A stretch of DNA of 64,000 nucleotides from Anseranas semipalmata (GCA_013399115.1 VXAA01002999.1:914718-978717); one strand, 5' to 3'. Counted from the stretch's first letter, positions 1 to 14,656 are shown. Translations and numbers: made by a program. Notes: a model not told the origin generated them from the sequence alone.

Positions 1-506
1 GTTGGGTGACACACTGTATGTATTTGTCTGTGTTCTCATTTCAGTCATGCTAACATAAGCATTAATTGTATTATTGTAATGGAAGTCTGGTAAAGAGTAT
101 ATACTTTACATATACCAAAACAAAGCCTATTAGATTTTTCTGTGAAATAAAACAAAGGTAGAAGTTTGTTTGTTAGAAATAGTTGCTAGTGTTGCATTCA
201 TATTTTTTCAGTATTATTTTAATGTTCCAGAAGTGTGCTGAAAACAAAATTTGGGAAGAAAAACTATCTGTATTCTACAGTTTCTGTTATGACACAAGAT
301 AAAAAATTGTCTTGGAAAAACAAATGTCAGAAATGTTTTCTTTCTTTAAATTTTTAAAGGGAATTTGAAGATGGAAGGTTTTCAGAAGTACTTTGTTCAT
401 CAGAAAGGACACAGTCTGCCTTTAAAATATTTGCCAATCCCAAAACAAACTCCAAATGCCCAGTGTAGCAAAAAGAGAACAGAAAAGAAGATCGTTATTA
501 TGCTTT

Positions 507-650
<144 letters not shown>

Positions 651-3478
651 TTAAAGTTTCTATTTGACCTCTCTGAGTTAAGGAAAAATAATCCATCATC
701 TATTGCAAAACCAGAAAATACATTCTCAGAAATGTGAGGTACAAAAAATTGTACTTTTTCTATGACATTTGACTATTTCATGCTCATTTCCATTTCCAGT
801 CCTTTTTTCGGTCTATAATGTAAACTCATTAGAGTATTAGCTATTTCTTGTATGTTTGAAATGTTTAGCAAAGTAGAGCCTTGCCATGATGATGCATGTA
901 CAGTTGCAATTATAAACAATGTCAAGTAATTAAAAAGGGTAAAAAAAAAATCACAAGAAATAGTTTCAGAAAATGCTGACACATTGAGAAGTGGTACATG
1001 TGGCGCTCAACTTTGTCAGTCAAGTGGGTTATCAGCTTGGCATGCACAGTCAAGGTAAATGTGAAATATAAACTGGTTGAAATGATGTGCATTTAAGGTA
1101 GTCTTTAACTACATATCCAGCAATCATTTTGCTGTTTGATTTATTTAACTTTGAAAAAGAGACTAAGCTGCAAGTTGTTTGCTTTCTTGCTTAAAATAAA
1201 GCAGTGTGAAACAGCACCTTTTTGAGAAGCATCTAATTTTAAATGTAATTTAAAGCTGAAAAATAAATCTTCATCTCCTGGAAAACTGTCAAAAATCCAC
1301 TTAACTCGGTACAAATTCAGTAGAAATTCAGAAATTCAGTACAACCTATGACAATTGACAAAGACTGCAGTTCTGTTCTGAGGTTCCTATACAAGCTCTT
1401 TCAGGGATTTCCAAGTTTTGTGAGATACTTTCTTTTAAACAACACTGCCAGTTGATTTGAAATCTTTTTCAAAGCTAGTTAGATGTACTGTCCTAAATAT
1501 GTATTCTACATTCAAGAGCTTTGCCCTTGGTGGGTATGTATGATACAGATGATGTGCGTTGGATTCAGAATCCCAGATCTTATTTAAAATACTGTAGAAA
1601 ACAAATCTTACTGTAGCTGTGCGTGAGCTTTCTCAAGGCTTTGGATGTAGGGAACAGCCGGTGTGTTCCTCAAGGTCAGGTAATAGCCAAGTGCCTTCAT
1701 CCACGTAGGGAGTCTTACTGATCAGGGACAGGAGACCTGATTTGCTATATCCAGGATTTCCCATGCTGTTTCCTAAAATACCAAGTTCACCAGAGTGTCC
1801 TGTTGTAGCTATTGCTATTTGTTACCATTTTCAGCAGCTCCCATGCTGTAGATGTAGTCTTTGTTATTGTTATTTAGTTGTAATACATTGCACCTGGCTA
1901 TTAGAGGCTCTGTTAGAATTGTTGTCATTACTCTGTCCGATAACCACCCAAGGAAAAAGTGTCTGAAGCCTCCTTCATTCTGTGCCCAGCTCTACAAGGT
2001 CTCAGCGTTACAACACGTGAATTTCAGCTTCTGTGTTGCTCAGCTCATTTGTGAATGTGGTGGAAAGAGAAAAAAAGACAGTCATTAAGAAACAAAGGAC
2101 GTTGGGTGCTGAGGTTTTGTGCTGCACTACTGTTAGAATGAATTAATGAGTAATTCTGAAGCTGGATGATATTTTCTGGGGATTCATGCTTCATCCAGCC
2201 TGAGATTTTTCATTGCTGTGGACCTGGGAACATTCAGTTATTTCTGGAAAGTGTCCCATAACTCTGTCATTATAGGCTAAAAATCAAAACACAAAGTAGG
2301 TGACATGGTTTTGGCTTACTTTCTTCAAGTAATAAGGGTTACGAGATCATATTGTAGTCTGTTCAGTAAGAACCATCTGCCCATAGTAAGAACCCACTCT
2401 CCAGTTTCAGCTGTGTTTGATTGGAGGGCCGCCTTACCTAACAATATGAAATTACATCAAGTTGCATGAAAAATAGTGGTTCATTAGAGGAGAAAATCTC
2501 AAATTAGTTCCCACCTTCAGAAATAGAGTTACTGCTGAGTCCCTTATTTGTTCCAGGATGCATCAGTTGCTGGTCAGTGAGTGTGCATGTTAACACACAT
2601 GTAGCTTGTGACTAGCCACTGTGTGTCTTTTAATTTTAGCAGTAGGACTGCTAAGTCCTACTGGCAGGAGATATGGGAAGGGGACATGAGAGAAGGAAAA
2701 ATTTTGAAGTCTTGAAATATAAACTTACAGGAAATCAAGCTTCATTAGTTCCAGTGCTTATGGAACTACTTATTAAATATGTGTAGTGTAGTGTTCTTTG
2801 ATACATAAATAGTATTTCCATGAAATCAGAACTGACATAGCACAGAGAACTGTAAAAAATAAAAATAAATAAATGAATAAATGAGAGATTTCAACAGACT
2901 CAAGGAATGGGTAAGATATATGGCAACTGAAATGTATTCTGGGAGAATTTAAGACCAAAAAAGAACAGCAGATGTAACTCCCAGTGTTTCTACCAATCTG
3001 TTCTGCAAGAAAGTTTCTTCCTATCCTCCATCTAGCAATCATGGGAGCAGGATACAGCAGATAGCACATCTGGTGTTTCCTGTACTGTGTCAGAGTACTG
3101 GCTTAGCCCACTAACCCCAGTTACAATCAGTCTCAGGTGCCAAAAAGAAAGCAAGGAATAAGGTAAAAACTATGCAGAAAATCTGCATATGCAAAATAAT
3201 CCTTCTTGACCCCTGGAAGCACCTGGCTAAAACTCAAAATACGACAGTTGGTTATAGTAATTACTGTGCCGTAAAAATGCACCAATTTATAGATAGTAAA
3301 TGTAATGGAACTGTTGTATGAAGCACTTATTTTTTAAGGGCATCTGGGACCTAAGGGGAGAGTAAAACTCATATAGTTCTATACTGTGTGTTTTATTTGG
3401 AGTGAAGAAGGAGGAACAAAGTAATCTCTGTCCTGGAGTAATCTGTTGGGAGGGAGGGAGAACGGGGGTGGTGGTGGT

Positions 3479-3511
3479 GTGTGTTTGTTTGTTTGTTTTG
3501 CTTGTTTGTTT
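3479..3511. repeat. GTTT microsatellite
   Basis: Interrupted GTTT units follow a GGT-rich stretch. Confidence 0.85.
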
Positions 3512-6500
3512 AAGAGAGGAAAAGATAGCAAGCCTCATATCTACATTTATCTAAATTCAAGGAAAAGGAAAAAGCGATGCAGGTGGAGAGGGGCTGTCTC
3601 ACCTGATCTCTGATTTTCAAAATGCCAAACAACTTCAGAGTATAAAATAATTAAGATGTAGAATGGAAAGTGGAGATCAATTCCTTAAGATACTACTAAA
3701 GTAGACCACTTCTTACATTCCTAGCATTATTTTTCAAGAAGATAACAGGGGCTTTTTTTGACAATCAAAATGCAACAGCTTCAAAGTATATGGTTTTAAA
3801 TTTGTGATACAGTGTTACAAAGAAGGATGATCATTGAAGTGGTATACTAACAAGAAGATGCAGGAGTTGAAACGTGTATCTAACTAGACCTAGTAGTGGG
3901 TTGTCATGGAAGAAGAAAGGCGAGATTATTGTGAGGTTTCTCTAGATTTCCTAAAGAAATGAACTTGGGACAGATCATACTTATTAGTTTTCTTAGTAAT
4001 ATTGGCAGACAAATTTGGATTACATGTGCTGGTGTCCTGAAGTTGGGAGGCATCATCAATGCAAAGGTTGATTTGCATGTTGTATAGGCATCACTAGATG
4101 TCTCTGAGGGCTGAAGTAATATAAGTGGAACGAGTTGTATCATAATTGCAAAGTTGTAGAGTTTCAACGGAACTCCTGCTCTCACCTTGAAGTACAGTGA
4201 AGAACAAGACAGGAGAATGACCCTGGTGCACGAGCTGTTTATAATACTAGCTAAAAGACAGAAAAGTTATGTAGCAGTGAAAAATGTAGATTTGGTTTTA
4301 GCATTTAGGATGTTTCAGCAAGGTATTTCCATCAGAGACAAAAAAAGGTAGTCTAGGGATTCCCATAAACTAATCTCAGAGGGGATGGCTGCAACGGTCC
4401 AGAGTGAAGCTAGCTGAAATCACGTTGCAAGTAATGGTGATTTCTCCATCACTGCTGTTAACTTATCATCAAAGTGGAGCTTATTGTGAAGCTGAATTTA
4501 TCTGTCTCCCTTGAATCAAGGACTGAAGTCATTAGATCATGATACAGTTTCCTCTACAAATTTTAGAAATCTCTTCCATCACAAAGCTATCTTTGTAAGT
4601 ATGCAAAAACCTTAATTTTACTGCAGGTAGCTCAGCAACAATCTTAGGTCATTGTGCAGTTACAATCAAAATGGGGAAGAAGGCTGCATGACACATCACA
4701 TTGAAAATGATGTCAGAGGCATGATAGGGCTGTTATATAAATCTGTTATGTAGCCACACTTACTGTTCTTAAAGTAAAGTGGTAGAAGTGAGTATAGCCC
4801 TAGAAAATGTTCCAGAGAAAGCCAAAGGCTGGGATTCTGATAAATCAGAGTAGACAGGGTTCTAGTATATGAAGGACTAATATGTAAAATAATGACAGGT
4901 CTAGAGAGGAAACACTGGGATTTCTGTGCATTCTGTATTGTGATATACTGAATTTTAAGGTGATATGAAGCCAATTAATGGAATTAATTTCCATTCTGGG
5001 CATTGTTACATGATGCAACTTGTTGCAAGACATTGTTGAGGCTTAAATCTTAAGAATCAAAAAAACCCTATACAACAACCCTATCCAAAATGTGCAGAGT
5101 ATCAGGATGAACGAGAATTACAATAGATTAAAAAAAAAAAAGTTTAGGTAGCATAGTAAATCACATTTTAAAGTTTTAAATCTTTTTCTGAATATGAAGC
5201 GTCCAACTGAGCTGTGCTTTGACAATTCCATTTATTTCTGTGCTGTCCTTTGACAATAACCAGAGACAACGTCTGATCTAGAATGACATTTCCAATGTTC
5301 CTCTTTTTAAGTGAGTATTGAATCAGCTTATAACAAACTGTTCCTCTGATTTATTTTGTTCCTTTTAGCCTTAGCGTCCTGTAGTTAAAATGCTACAGTG
5401 TGAACATAGTTAATAACAGGTTACACATTTTATACCAAAAAGTGTACTCACATGTAGACCTGATGGTTAACACAAAGCGGTGTTTTATTTCAGAGTTTTG
5501 ACCTTAATAAATTGAGGGATGGGTGAAGCCTGAATAAGTAATTATGTTCTGTTGCCATCATAACTTCACTACTGCAGCGGCTGTTGAAGAGTGTAAGACT
5601 GATTTGTTAGCTGAGCTAATTGGCAGCAGTCCTTAGCCATTGCCGTGTAATTGAATGGATCTCCGTCCAAAATCATGGTATTTATCTGATGGCTTTTGTT
5701 TTCACTTAGTCTCAGAGCATTTTAGTAATTTTTAATTTATTAGGCTGTGGTAGGATTTTGGTTTTCAATGAAAATAGCATCAGGCAACCCTGTTCTTACA
5801 TCAGGTTGGGGAATCATTTTTAATATAATCTTGGGAATATTTTTTGATGTAGTTAATAAAAGTACCTGTTTCTTCCTCCTGGGCTGATTCCCTTGTCCCT
5901 TCCACATTCAGGTGTTGACTTAGAAGATTTCTGCACTAATACTATAGCCAGCAAATGCAAGGCATTACGTTACTCAAAGCCTCTGACATTGATCTTCAAC
6001 AAACATGTCCACAACCCTTAAAAAAAGGCAAACATACATTTGTGTATGTTCATTTGTGTATGTCATTGTGTTTATTCTTCCTTTTGTATCTTCAGGATGT
6101 TGTGACTCAGACTCCTTTGCAGTATACTGAAATAATATATTTAGGCCTAAATACTCCAGTAGATGGGACTGTATTCTTCATGTCTGAAAACATAAATTCA
6201 TATAAAAACTGAGCTCATTCACCAGTATACACAGTGATTTGTCTGTACAGCTTGAAAGGCGGGATGTAGTTTCATAGTCTCACTAGCAGGACCCTTTATG
6301 GTAATGAAAGCAGCATCACATAGTATATATTTTTTTCTGCCTAAGTAGTGCAGCTGAAAGTAAAATGATTAATCCTGCAGATTACAGGGCAGCAATTTTT
6401 CATAAGACAATACTTATTACATCGTCTGAAACATCTGAAAGGTGAATGAATTTGAAGTCATAAAACCAGCCCTTTCAGTTTACAATACAAAAATCCCCAG

Positions 6501-7342
6501 CTTTGTTACTCCCAATGATTTCTACCATGAGAGATCAGTAAAGCGTTTATGACACTGTGAAGATAAAGAAGTTGATTTATCTTTCCTCTGAAATAGGTGA
6601 AGCCCCTGTGCAGACTGGGAGTGGTCCAGGAGTAGGTCAGCCCCAAAATGCAGTTCTTGTTTGTTTTGTCCAGAGATGTTCTAGATGGAGAAAAGCAGCT
6701 GTAGACTATACCTTTAGTTTTCAGCTATCAGGTTCAGAGGAAGTACAGACTCACTTTCATCTCTTTGGGCTTTCAATTAGTCTCCTTAAGGAAAAGTGGA
6801 AAAGAAACTCATGTAGAGTTGACGTGTTAGCTCTGTTAGCAGTTTACCAACATTTCAAATGAAAAGTTGGCCACGTCATCAGCTGGTACAAATTCATGAC
6901 ACCCTGTTGATTCCCTCTGGGTTGCATGAGAAAACTTGCAAGCTTTTCTTTAAAAAAAAAAATACAGCTTGACTTTACAGCTTGACTATTAATCTCCAAA
7001 TTGCGAACATTTCTGCAGAATAACACAGTGCTAGGAGAGCCTAAATGCCTTCACCGTGGTCCTTAACTCAGGCTGCCCTCACTGGTAACTCCTTGTGCAG
7101 TTCATCCTGCTTGCAGGTGGCCGGGTGTTTCTTCCCCAGCGTGCCAGCTAGGAGGCTGCACAAGTACTGAAGAGAAGCAGGCGGTGTCAGGGATAGTGCT
7201 TGAACCACTCGTTTCCTTCATGGATTGAGAGGAGCAGGAAAACGTAAATCTCTGCAGAGATGCCATGGCAGCAGCTTTGCCCGTTGCGCAGGCTGGATTG
7301 CTGGACACCAGGTCAGGTAGGAGACTGCTGTGCAGCCAACAC

Positions 7343-7430
7343 AGAGTCATAGAAAGGTTTGGCTTGGAAGGGACCTTTAAAGATCATATAGTCCACCCAC
7401 CCCGCCATGCTCAGCACAAGATTCTTTTGT
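7343..7430 (-). mobile_element. CR1 LINE 3' tail, antisense
   Basis: The stretch around gtcatagaaaggtttggc and tggaagggacctttaaagat is the reverse complement of the classic avian CR1 3' end. The element is 5'-truncated to less than about 100 bp, as is usual for CR1. Confidence 0.9.
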
Positions 7431-8685
7431 ATGATTGCTACTTTACTCACAAGCAACCCCATTTTTTGTACATGAAGATCGTTTTATGAAAGTAGTGGCA
7501 GATTCTAAGATTCTTTATAAAAGGCTATCTGTATGTTAGTGCATGTGAGGACATCGTATAAGGCTCAGATCTGCAACATGGAAGATCTGATGTGTGGCTC
7601 TGCTATTTTGCTGTTCTGGTAATGTAATACTAGTGTGGATGTACCTTGCGATAGGAAAAATTTAATTTCCCATAGCCAATCTTATTCTGGTCCCATCCCA
7701 GGCAACACAAACTATAGGAAAAAAGCATGAGAGCTGGTCAATAGACCCACATCTGCTCTCTCGGACTTGCAGACTTCGCAAAGACTTTTCACAGCCTTGA
7801 ATGACATGGGCCGACAGAAGTCCAGAGAGTGTATGTGGTTAATGTTACTCTATGTAGAAAACCAAGACGTATAATCCTGCTTTAATCTGAAGTATGTTCA
7901 CCCTACTTAAAGCATGAAAGACATTCAGTCAGAAGTTTCCAAAATTTTCAGGCTATTGCTTAGAAAACTAGAATAATAGTATATGCATTCTTATAGGATC
8001 ACATAACCCTCTTCACAAATTCACTAAACTCTGTATTAAAAATAGTTAATTTATGTGTCCTATCCCTTCTTGAAAAGCTGATCCAGAATCCCCATTCACA
8101 TATCGAAGCACTTGTGTGCGATAGCTTGGCAGCATGAATGTTTTGTTAAAGAGATTTTAAAGTACTTAGAAAAAGAATTAATATCAGTGCATATGACTGC
8201 TTCGGCAATGGAGGGCTAAGAGGAAGATTAGACATATAGTGAAATCTAGCATCAGCAATTTGCTATGAAGTATAAAAATGATCCAAGACACAGAATGTGA
8301 GAAAAAAAAAGCAAATGCTGGATTATAGGAATTAATCCATCAAAAACCTGTCTGTAGGTCATACAAATATAATTTTGAAAAAAAGTGATGGAGTCTTTTA
8401 AGTGTCTTTAGTAGGGGAAATGTTTGCACCTCTTTCTTTTATTTCCATAATGATTGGCATTTTATTTGCCACTTAGTTTTCTAAGTGTAACTGAAGCAGT
8501 ATAACAATATGAGATGCCTTAAACATACAGTCAAATCAGTCTTCCATGACAGTCACAAAATGTCAAGAAAAAGTAAATTATGTTGCCTTAAGTTTTATAG
8601 GAAGAATAATCAGTACAAGCAGAATTTCCTGTGTTGTGAGAGGCAGGTGGGGAAGAAAACAACTTTGCACTCTTGTGATTTAAAC

Positions 8686-8762
8686 TTTTTTTGTTTTGTT
8701 TTGTTTTGTTTTGTTTCTTTGTTTTGTTTTTTTGTTGTTTTTTTGTTTTTTTTTTTTTTTTA
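8686..8762. repeat. TTTTG/poly-T tract
   Basis: Imperfect tandem TTTTG units merge into a run of T. Related but separate tracts lie at 36985-37040 and, as the complement, at 27376-27412. Confidence 0.9.
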
Positions 8763-9074
8763 AAAAAAGTAGATGTCTTTGCCAAAGTCACAAGAGGGCT
8801 TTGCCAAAAAACAGTCAGACAAATAGAGGTGAAAATGGCCTGTTAATCTTTTGTGTTTGATAAGGTAGGCAGCCTTCACTATTCGGGGGAAATTTATTGA
8901 CAGGTTTAGTTCTTAGAACTGCATTCTGCTTGCAGTAGCAGGCTGATACAGCATATGTACTTTCTTAATTATGCACTTTCCCTTTCCCTTTTCCTCTGCA
9001 ATACTCCCTGGAGAGAGCCTTTGGAATGTTTTTCCTGGAAGTAGATGGCATTTTAGATACTAAAGTACTTCCAG

Positions 9075-10060
9075 TGCTGTTGAATATGTTTAAGCACACA
9101 GGTCCCAGCACAGACCATGTTGGACACGTTCCCTTGTGAAAACTGGCCATGTATTCCTCTCTTCCATTCCCTATCTTTCAACCAGTTTATTATCCATGAA
9201 AGGATAATAGCTTTTCTCTTAGCTTATAACTGCTTATTTTCCTTAAGAGGCTTTGACAGACATTATGAAATGTCTTCTGGAAATCTAAGTATACTGTATC
9301 AACTTATCTCCTGTTAGTTGACTCCTTCAAATACTCTAATAAATTCATGGCTTCCTTGTATAAAAAGTAGGATATATCATTTTGTTCTCCATAGATCATA
9401 TTTGTCCATGTGTCCACTAATTTCATGCTTTATTATAATTTCCCCTTATTTGCCCAGTTCAGATGTCATACTCATTCTTTTATAGTTCCCCTGACCTTCC
9501 TGCAGTCTTTCAAAAATGGTGTCAGACTTACCACCTTCCAGGCTTCAGATGGGAATGGAATTTTAAGCAAAAGGCTGTGTGCCACTAGCAACATTTTAAT
9601 TGTTTCTGTTTCCTTAATTATAGTCTTTGGTGACATTTTTGTTCCTTTTTTTTTTTTTTTCTTGTTCTATGATGTCTTCAACACAGAAAAATTATGAACC
9701 ATCTGTACTATGATCTTGCCATTTCTAATTGCCCCTTGTATGCCTTTATAATATATCGGGCCTACAGGTTGTTTAGCAATCTTTCTGTCCATAGTGCGTT
9801 GTGAAGTAGGATTGAATTTTATACCTTTTCAAATTCTTCCTTAAATTCTTTTCTGGCCTCCCTTATTCTGTTTTTACATGCAATGTGCAGATTTCAATAT
9901 TCTTTGTATTCTTTTTCCATTTGTACACAACTTCAGCTTTTTGAAGAGTGACTTCATACTTTTAATGACCTTTCTCTCCTTACTGTTTAGCTCTGCTGAT
10001 TTCTTCTCACCCTTTCTCAGATTTCTTGATAGACAGCAAGCATTTGCTCTCTGCCTCTAA
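9075..10060 (-). mobile_element. Ancient CR1 LINE fragment, antisense (reverse transcriptase region)
   Basis: From about 9079 the plus strand follows the antisense consensus of old sauropsid CR1 elements as I know it. Recognisable stretches are the region around ggtcccagcacagacc, aaccagtttattatccatg (9181-9199) and ctggaaatctaagtatactg (9278-9297), and further on the part around caaaaatggtgtcag. It has many substitutions and indels and no intact frame, so it is an old, dead copy. The left edge is clear; the right edge near 10060 is approximate. Confidence 0.72.
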
Positions 10061-12940
10061 TACAGAGCCCGAGATGCTCCTGTAGCACTCCGCTGGTTCA
10101 CGTCCCCAATTCAGGTCCCTCATCAAAAGCTGTACTAAACTCATAGCTATCTTCTTTGTTCTTTTGTACTCCAGAGAAGAGGTCAGGGACTAGTCCTTAA
10201 TACGTTTCTCTTGAGTAGAGTCACTTCTCAAGAGAGCGGAAAGCAGCAAAGAAAATTATTTTTTGCTTCTCTGGAAAAAAAAAAAAAGTTGTCTATGTAT
10301 TCATATTTCTTAACCTTGGGCACCTAAAGCAGGAATCTAGTCTGCTTAGTCAAGGGCAGAGTGTTCCTGTGGGTGTTGTTTCAGAACTGCTGAACTGGGC
10401 AATAGCTGTATTACACTTTAAAAGAACAAACAAACAAACAAACAAGCCATCTCCCCACCCACACTTCTGCCCTGGTAAGCTTATGCTGGCTACAAGAGGT
10501 CGAGCAAGAGGACTCAGAACCCATATTCTTTGAAAGCAATGAAGCAAATACACCATTTAGTTTCTGTCGTTCTTCAGAATAATGTTATACTCCATATGGA
10601 GTCACAAACTGAAACACAAAGTGTTTTAGTGCTTGATTGTCACTGCAAAAACAGGGCCTCATCCAAAAGGCAATTCAGTCTTCCTTTGATTTCAGGGGTG
10701 ACTGGGTCGATCTCAGACTTTGTCATTCTGACTGCTTTTTAATAACGATAAGGACTTGCTCATAAATGCATTCCCAGCAATCAAAGAATTGGTTAACATT
10801 ATCATCAGATATTTTTTTTTATGATTTGGATGTTGGGGACTTTTGTTTGTTGGCTGGTTTAATTGTCTTTTTCAGCATCTTTTTCTCTGTACACAATTCA
10901 ACAAGTATAACAAAGATTTTTTTTTTTTTTTCAAATCTAGCTTAATACCATAAAATTGTCACTTACAAAGATCCAGTTAAATAGATATCCTGTGAAGCTT
11001 TAAAGTTGCCATATTCTTTTAGTGAAACACCATTAAAGGCTGTGGGAGGCTGAACAGTCCCTGATGAATTCACTTTCCAACTCTGTAAATGCACAAAATC
11101 AAGTACTTACTCATTGGAATAAGGAACGTGATTAAAAAAATAAAAAGCTCCAAACCCCACAGCTGGAGCACAGATGCCAACAAACATAACTTTGATGCTT
11201 CACAGATGATATTGAATACAAAGCTGTTCCAATTGATTCCTTCCCTACATTTTCCTTGGAAAGAATTTAAGTGCTCTGTGGTTTGTTTGTTGTTTTATTT
11301 TATTTTTTTTAAGGGGTGAAGAGATTATACAAGTTCATGAAGAATGTCTTTTTCATAAATTGATGCATGCTTCCATGGATTCCATTAATTAAAGTTAAGA
11401 AACCATATGCCCATATATTTTTAAGCATACAGTACAAGCTCAGTTTTCCGGGTTTTTCTGGATGTGAATTATGAAAGGTAAATGAGGAAGTGGTACAGTT
11501 ATGCAGTGGTAGAAAACTCTTAAATGTTTAACTCTGCAGTGTTTATATGATGTCAGGAGACTTTTTTTTAACCTCACAAAAGCAGATAAGCCTTTTAAGA
11601 CCACCTCTAAAACTTTCCAATTAAAATCTAACAGTGGAGTCCAACTTTATGTTACTGTTGAAGCTAGACAGACAAGTTGTGTATCCATATACAGAGAGAA
11701 ATCTGTGACGTATTCTTGGTTGTAAATGCACATTTGAAAATACATATTTCTTAAATGTGTGTATGCTCAGGAAGTCCCTGATAGTTGAGCACATTGTAAG
11801 CTTTTAGTGAGAATTGAGAGCACAGCCATATGGGGACACCTACGTGCTGGGGATTAGCTTAATCCAGGTTTGTCTGGATGGCTGCCTGAGGTAAAGGATG
11901 CTGAAGGAGAAGGCCACAAAACTGATTGTGAAATGTTTAAAAGGATTTTTGAGCTTTGACTTGATTGAATCCCTATAACTCATGCTGGGGTCAGGCTCTT
12001 CCTTGGAGAATGCACATTCATCTGGTGTTCTTGAAAGCTATTTTGTTGTTGAGAGGTGATTTATAGAAAGAATGGCTTTACCTGTTTCAGTTAGTGGCCT
12101 AGTTCATGGTATTGTTCTTACTTCTATTATCTTTGAATAGTGCCAATCATTGCATGAGCCTGGGATCATTTAATTCATCAAAAGTAGCAAAGCATGAATG
12201 ACTTCTATGAATTACTTCCAATAAAACTTGCATCTCAGTCATTGGAAGTCCTGTATGGTCCCAACTGTAACTGAAAGCCTTTCATAACAGGACTTTGAAT
12301 CCTATTGGCAGTATTCGAGGCTACACATGCAGATTAGATGAAGAAACAGTATTAAAGGTTTATCTTAAATAGCTTGTTCAATTACAATGCTGTTATTTTC
12401 AAATTGGCAACCAAGGAACATTAACTGTAACCCTGTTTTACTGAAAGAGTATTTTCCTGGCTTTCTGAATTATGATGTCCCCATTTTCTTGTCCTTAAAC
12501 TGTGTTTGAGACAGAACAGTGCACATTCAAAGATTTAGAGTACTATAATTAATGTAAAAAAAATCTAGATTTAGGGGAAAGAATTCTCAACACATTTTTT
12601 GAATTCAGAACATTTTTGAGATGGCATAGAAGTTAAAAGTAAGTCCGGAGTATGGGTACTGGTGAGGAAGAAGCAGATGAAACGACAGATAGGGTATGAT
12701 AAATGCAGTTTAATCTATACTAGCACATCATATAGCTTCATAGTTCACCAGTTAGTTATTGTCACAGTAAGAGCTTGAACTAAGGAAAGTAGAGCTGAAT
12801 TGTGCTGAGATTATTATTGCTGTTCTCTTCTTTCCACTGCCTAAAATTTTTAACTTCCTGAACAGTTGTTTTGGTTTGTAAAATCCTTACATGCCAGCTC
12901 TTTACAATATAACAAATGAGGTAATTTCACCATTTTCTGG

Positions 12941-12970
12941 AAAAAAAAAAAAAGAAAGAAAGAAAGAAAG
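12941..12970. repeat. Poly-A/GAAA repeat
   Basis: A run of A followed by four GAAA units. It could be an old retroposon tail, but no element is recognisable beside it. Confidence 0.85.
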
Positions 12971-13311
12971 GGGAAACCTTTCATATTTTTCAGTCAACGC
13001 TGCCTAAGCCTTTGATAGGATTGGTTTGTACCGCGAAGTGTTGGAGCAGAACTTCCCCTAACTCCTCTGCTAATATAAGAGGTGATCGGTGGCTGCCTGC
13101 AGATGAGCAAGTAGCTCTACCAGATTCAGGCCTCATGCTTATTCCTTACCTTATGATTTACAATATTCTTGTTACTTTCTGGTGATGAGGGTTCCTTTCT
13201 GTCACTTTTTTTCACTGTAAGGCACTGAAATAGCATGCCATGAATGAGAAGTCTAACTTTGATTCTCTTCTCAAAATAGTATGAAAATGGAGGCTGGAAG
13301 CTCCGTGGAAA

Positions 13312-13331
13312 AAATAAATAAATAAATAAAT
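13312..13331. repeat. AAAT microsatellite
   Basis: Four to five AAAT units; a similar short array lies at 48045-48069. Confidence 0.88.
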
Positions 13332-14617
13332 GAAATTAAAATGTAAAACGTCAGCCTCTGCCTTACAACAATTCCCAGACTTTTATGAAAGTATCCAAAT
13401 ATTCAGAAACAAAATCTGATCCTTTTGAATAGTTCTCTTCTGTGTTGTCTTAGGTCTCCATTCTACAGAGATTTCCATTTTGTAGTCCTATCTGCATCCT
13501 CTGTATTCGATGAGTATAATTACAGCATAATCACAACTGGGGAGGCCAGGACGTTCATCAGATCTCTGCCACGTGATAACCAGGACAGCTAAGATATGGA
13601 GAGATTTTCATTACAAAGAGAAAGCCTTCCAGGAGGTCAGGTTAATAACTGCTGCATCCTACTATTGGTCCTTCTGAAGGCCACCTTTAAGTCTCCGAAA
13701 CAAACATTTGTTCCCTCTTTTCTGGAGAGTTAAGACTTTTTTTTTTTTTTTTTTAATATTGTGCTGAAGAGATTAATTTGCAAAGCAAACATTATCTGTA
13801 AATTCTTTTCTGAAATATAAATAGAAAAATGTACCATAATTATTTTTCTTCTGTAAGTTGAAAAGAATGCTTTCCACTTCTTCAATCTCTATTCTGAATC
13901 CCTTTACTTTTCTTAATAAATGTCTTTTGCACCACTAGTCACCTCCAGAAGTACATCTGTAGAGAAAAGACAAGGAACAGAGAACTAACCAATATTGTTA
14001 TGTTTGCCTTCTTTATGTCATTAATGCATATGAGCATTCATACTATTCCCCAAGCTTGATTTTTTTTTCCAACATAAATATCCTTTTCTGTTTTCAAGAA
14101 ATGTATAGATTTGCTTATTTGTCCATGTATATTTTGACCCAAGACACCTCAATGTGTAGGATTTGAAGATTTTTTGTCTAACTGTCTGCATTTTTGTTTC
14201 ATATTTTCTTATTTAATCTCATAGTTCTGCATTCAAAGGTACTGCTGATAAATCAGTTTCATATAATTCTGCTGATAATGGTAAAGTCTTCATTGCAATA
14301 ACAGCAAAGAATCATGATTTTTTAAAAACATTACAGAAATTAAGAAGTTTCAAACTCAAGCATTCCCATGCTTGTTCTAATGGTAGTAACAGAACTAATG
14401 TTACCCATGCAAATTTAAAAATACCCTTAAACATACAGTGTTTTATGAGAGGTCCCATGTGGGGCAATGTTTTCCCTTTTTTTTTTTTTTTTTCCCCTCT
14501 GAGCTGTTCTTCACAACTAATGTTAGGGTAATGGTAATATATTTGGCATTATATTTGGAAAATATTTCACTGAGGTCACCTTCAGAAAGAGCGAATCCCT
14601 CTTCTAAAAAATACAAA

Positions 14618-14625
<8 letters not shown>

Positions 14626-14652
<27 letters not shown>
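14626..14652. repeat. AT dinucleotide microsatellite
   Basis: A run of A passes into about 13 uninterrupted AT units. Confidence 0.93.

Positions 14653-14656
<4 letters not shown>

Noticed and set aside
6094..6212. Exon-like opening after tttgtatcttcag in phase 0 ending in a stop at about 6210
   Set aside because: The peptide has no TSR or semaphorin character and no cysteines, and a 38-codon opening after a random CAG is common.
6900..7330. GC-richer patch with frames on both strands
   Set aside because: No motif, splice structure or TSR signature; only the CR1 tail at its right edge is identifiable.
10100..10140. tRNA B-box-like string ggttcacgtcccc
   Set aside because: No A box at the right distance and no cloverleaf can be drawn.
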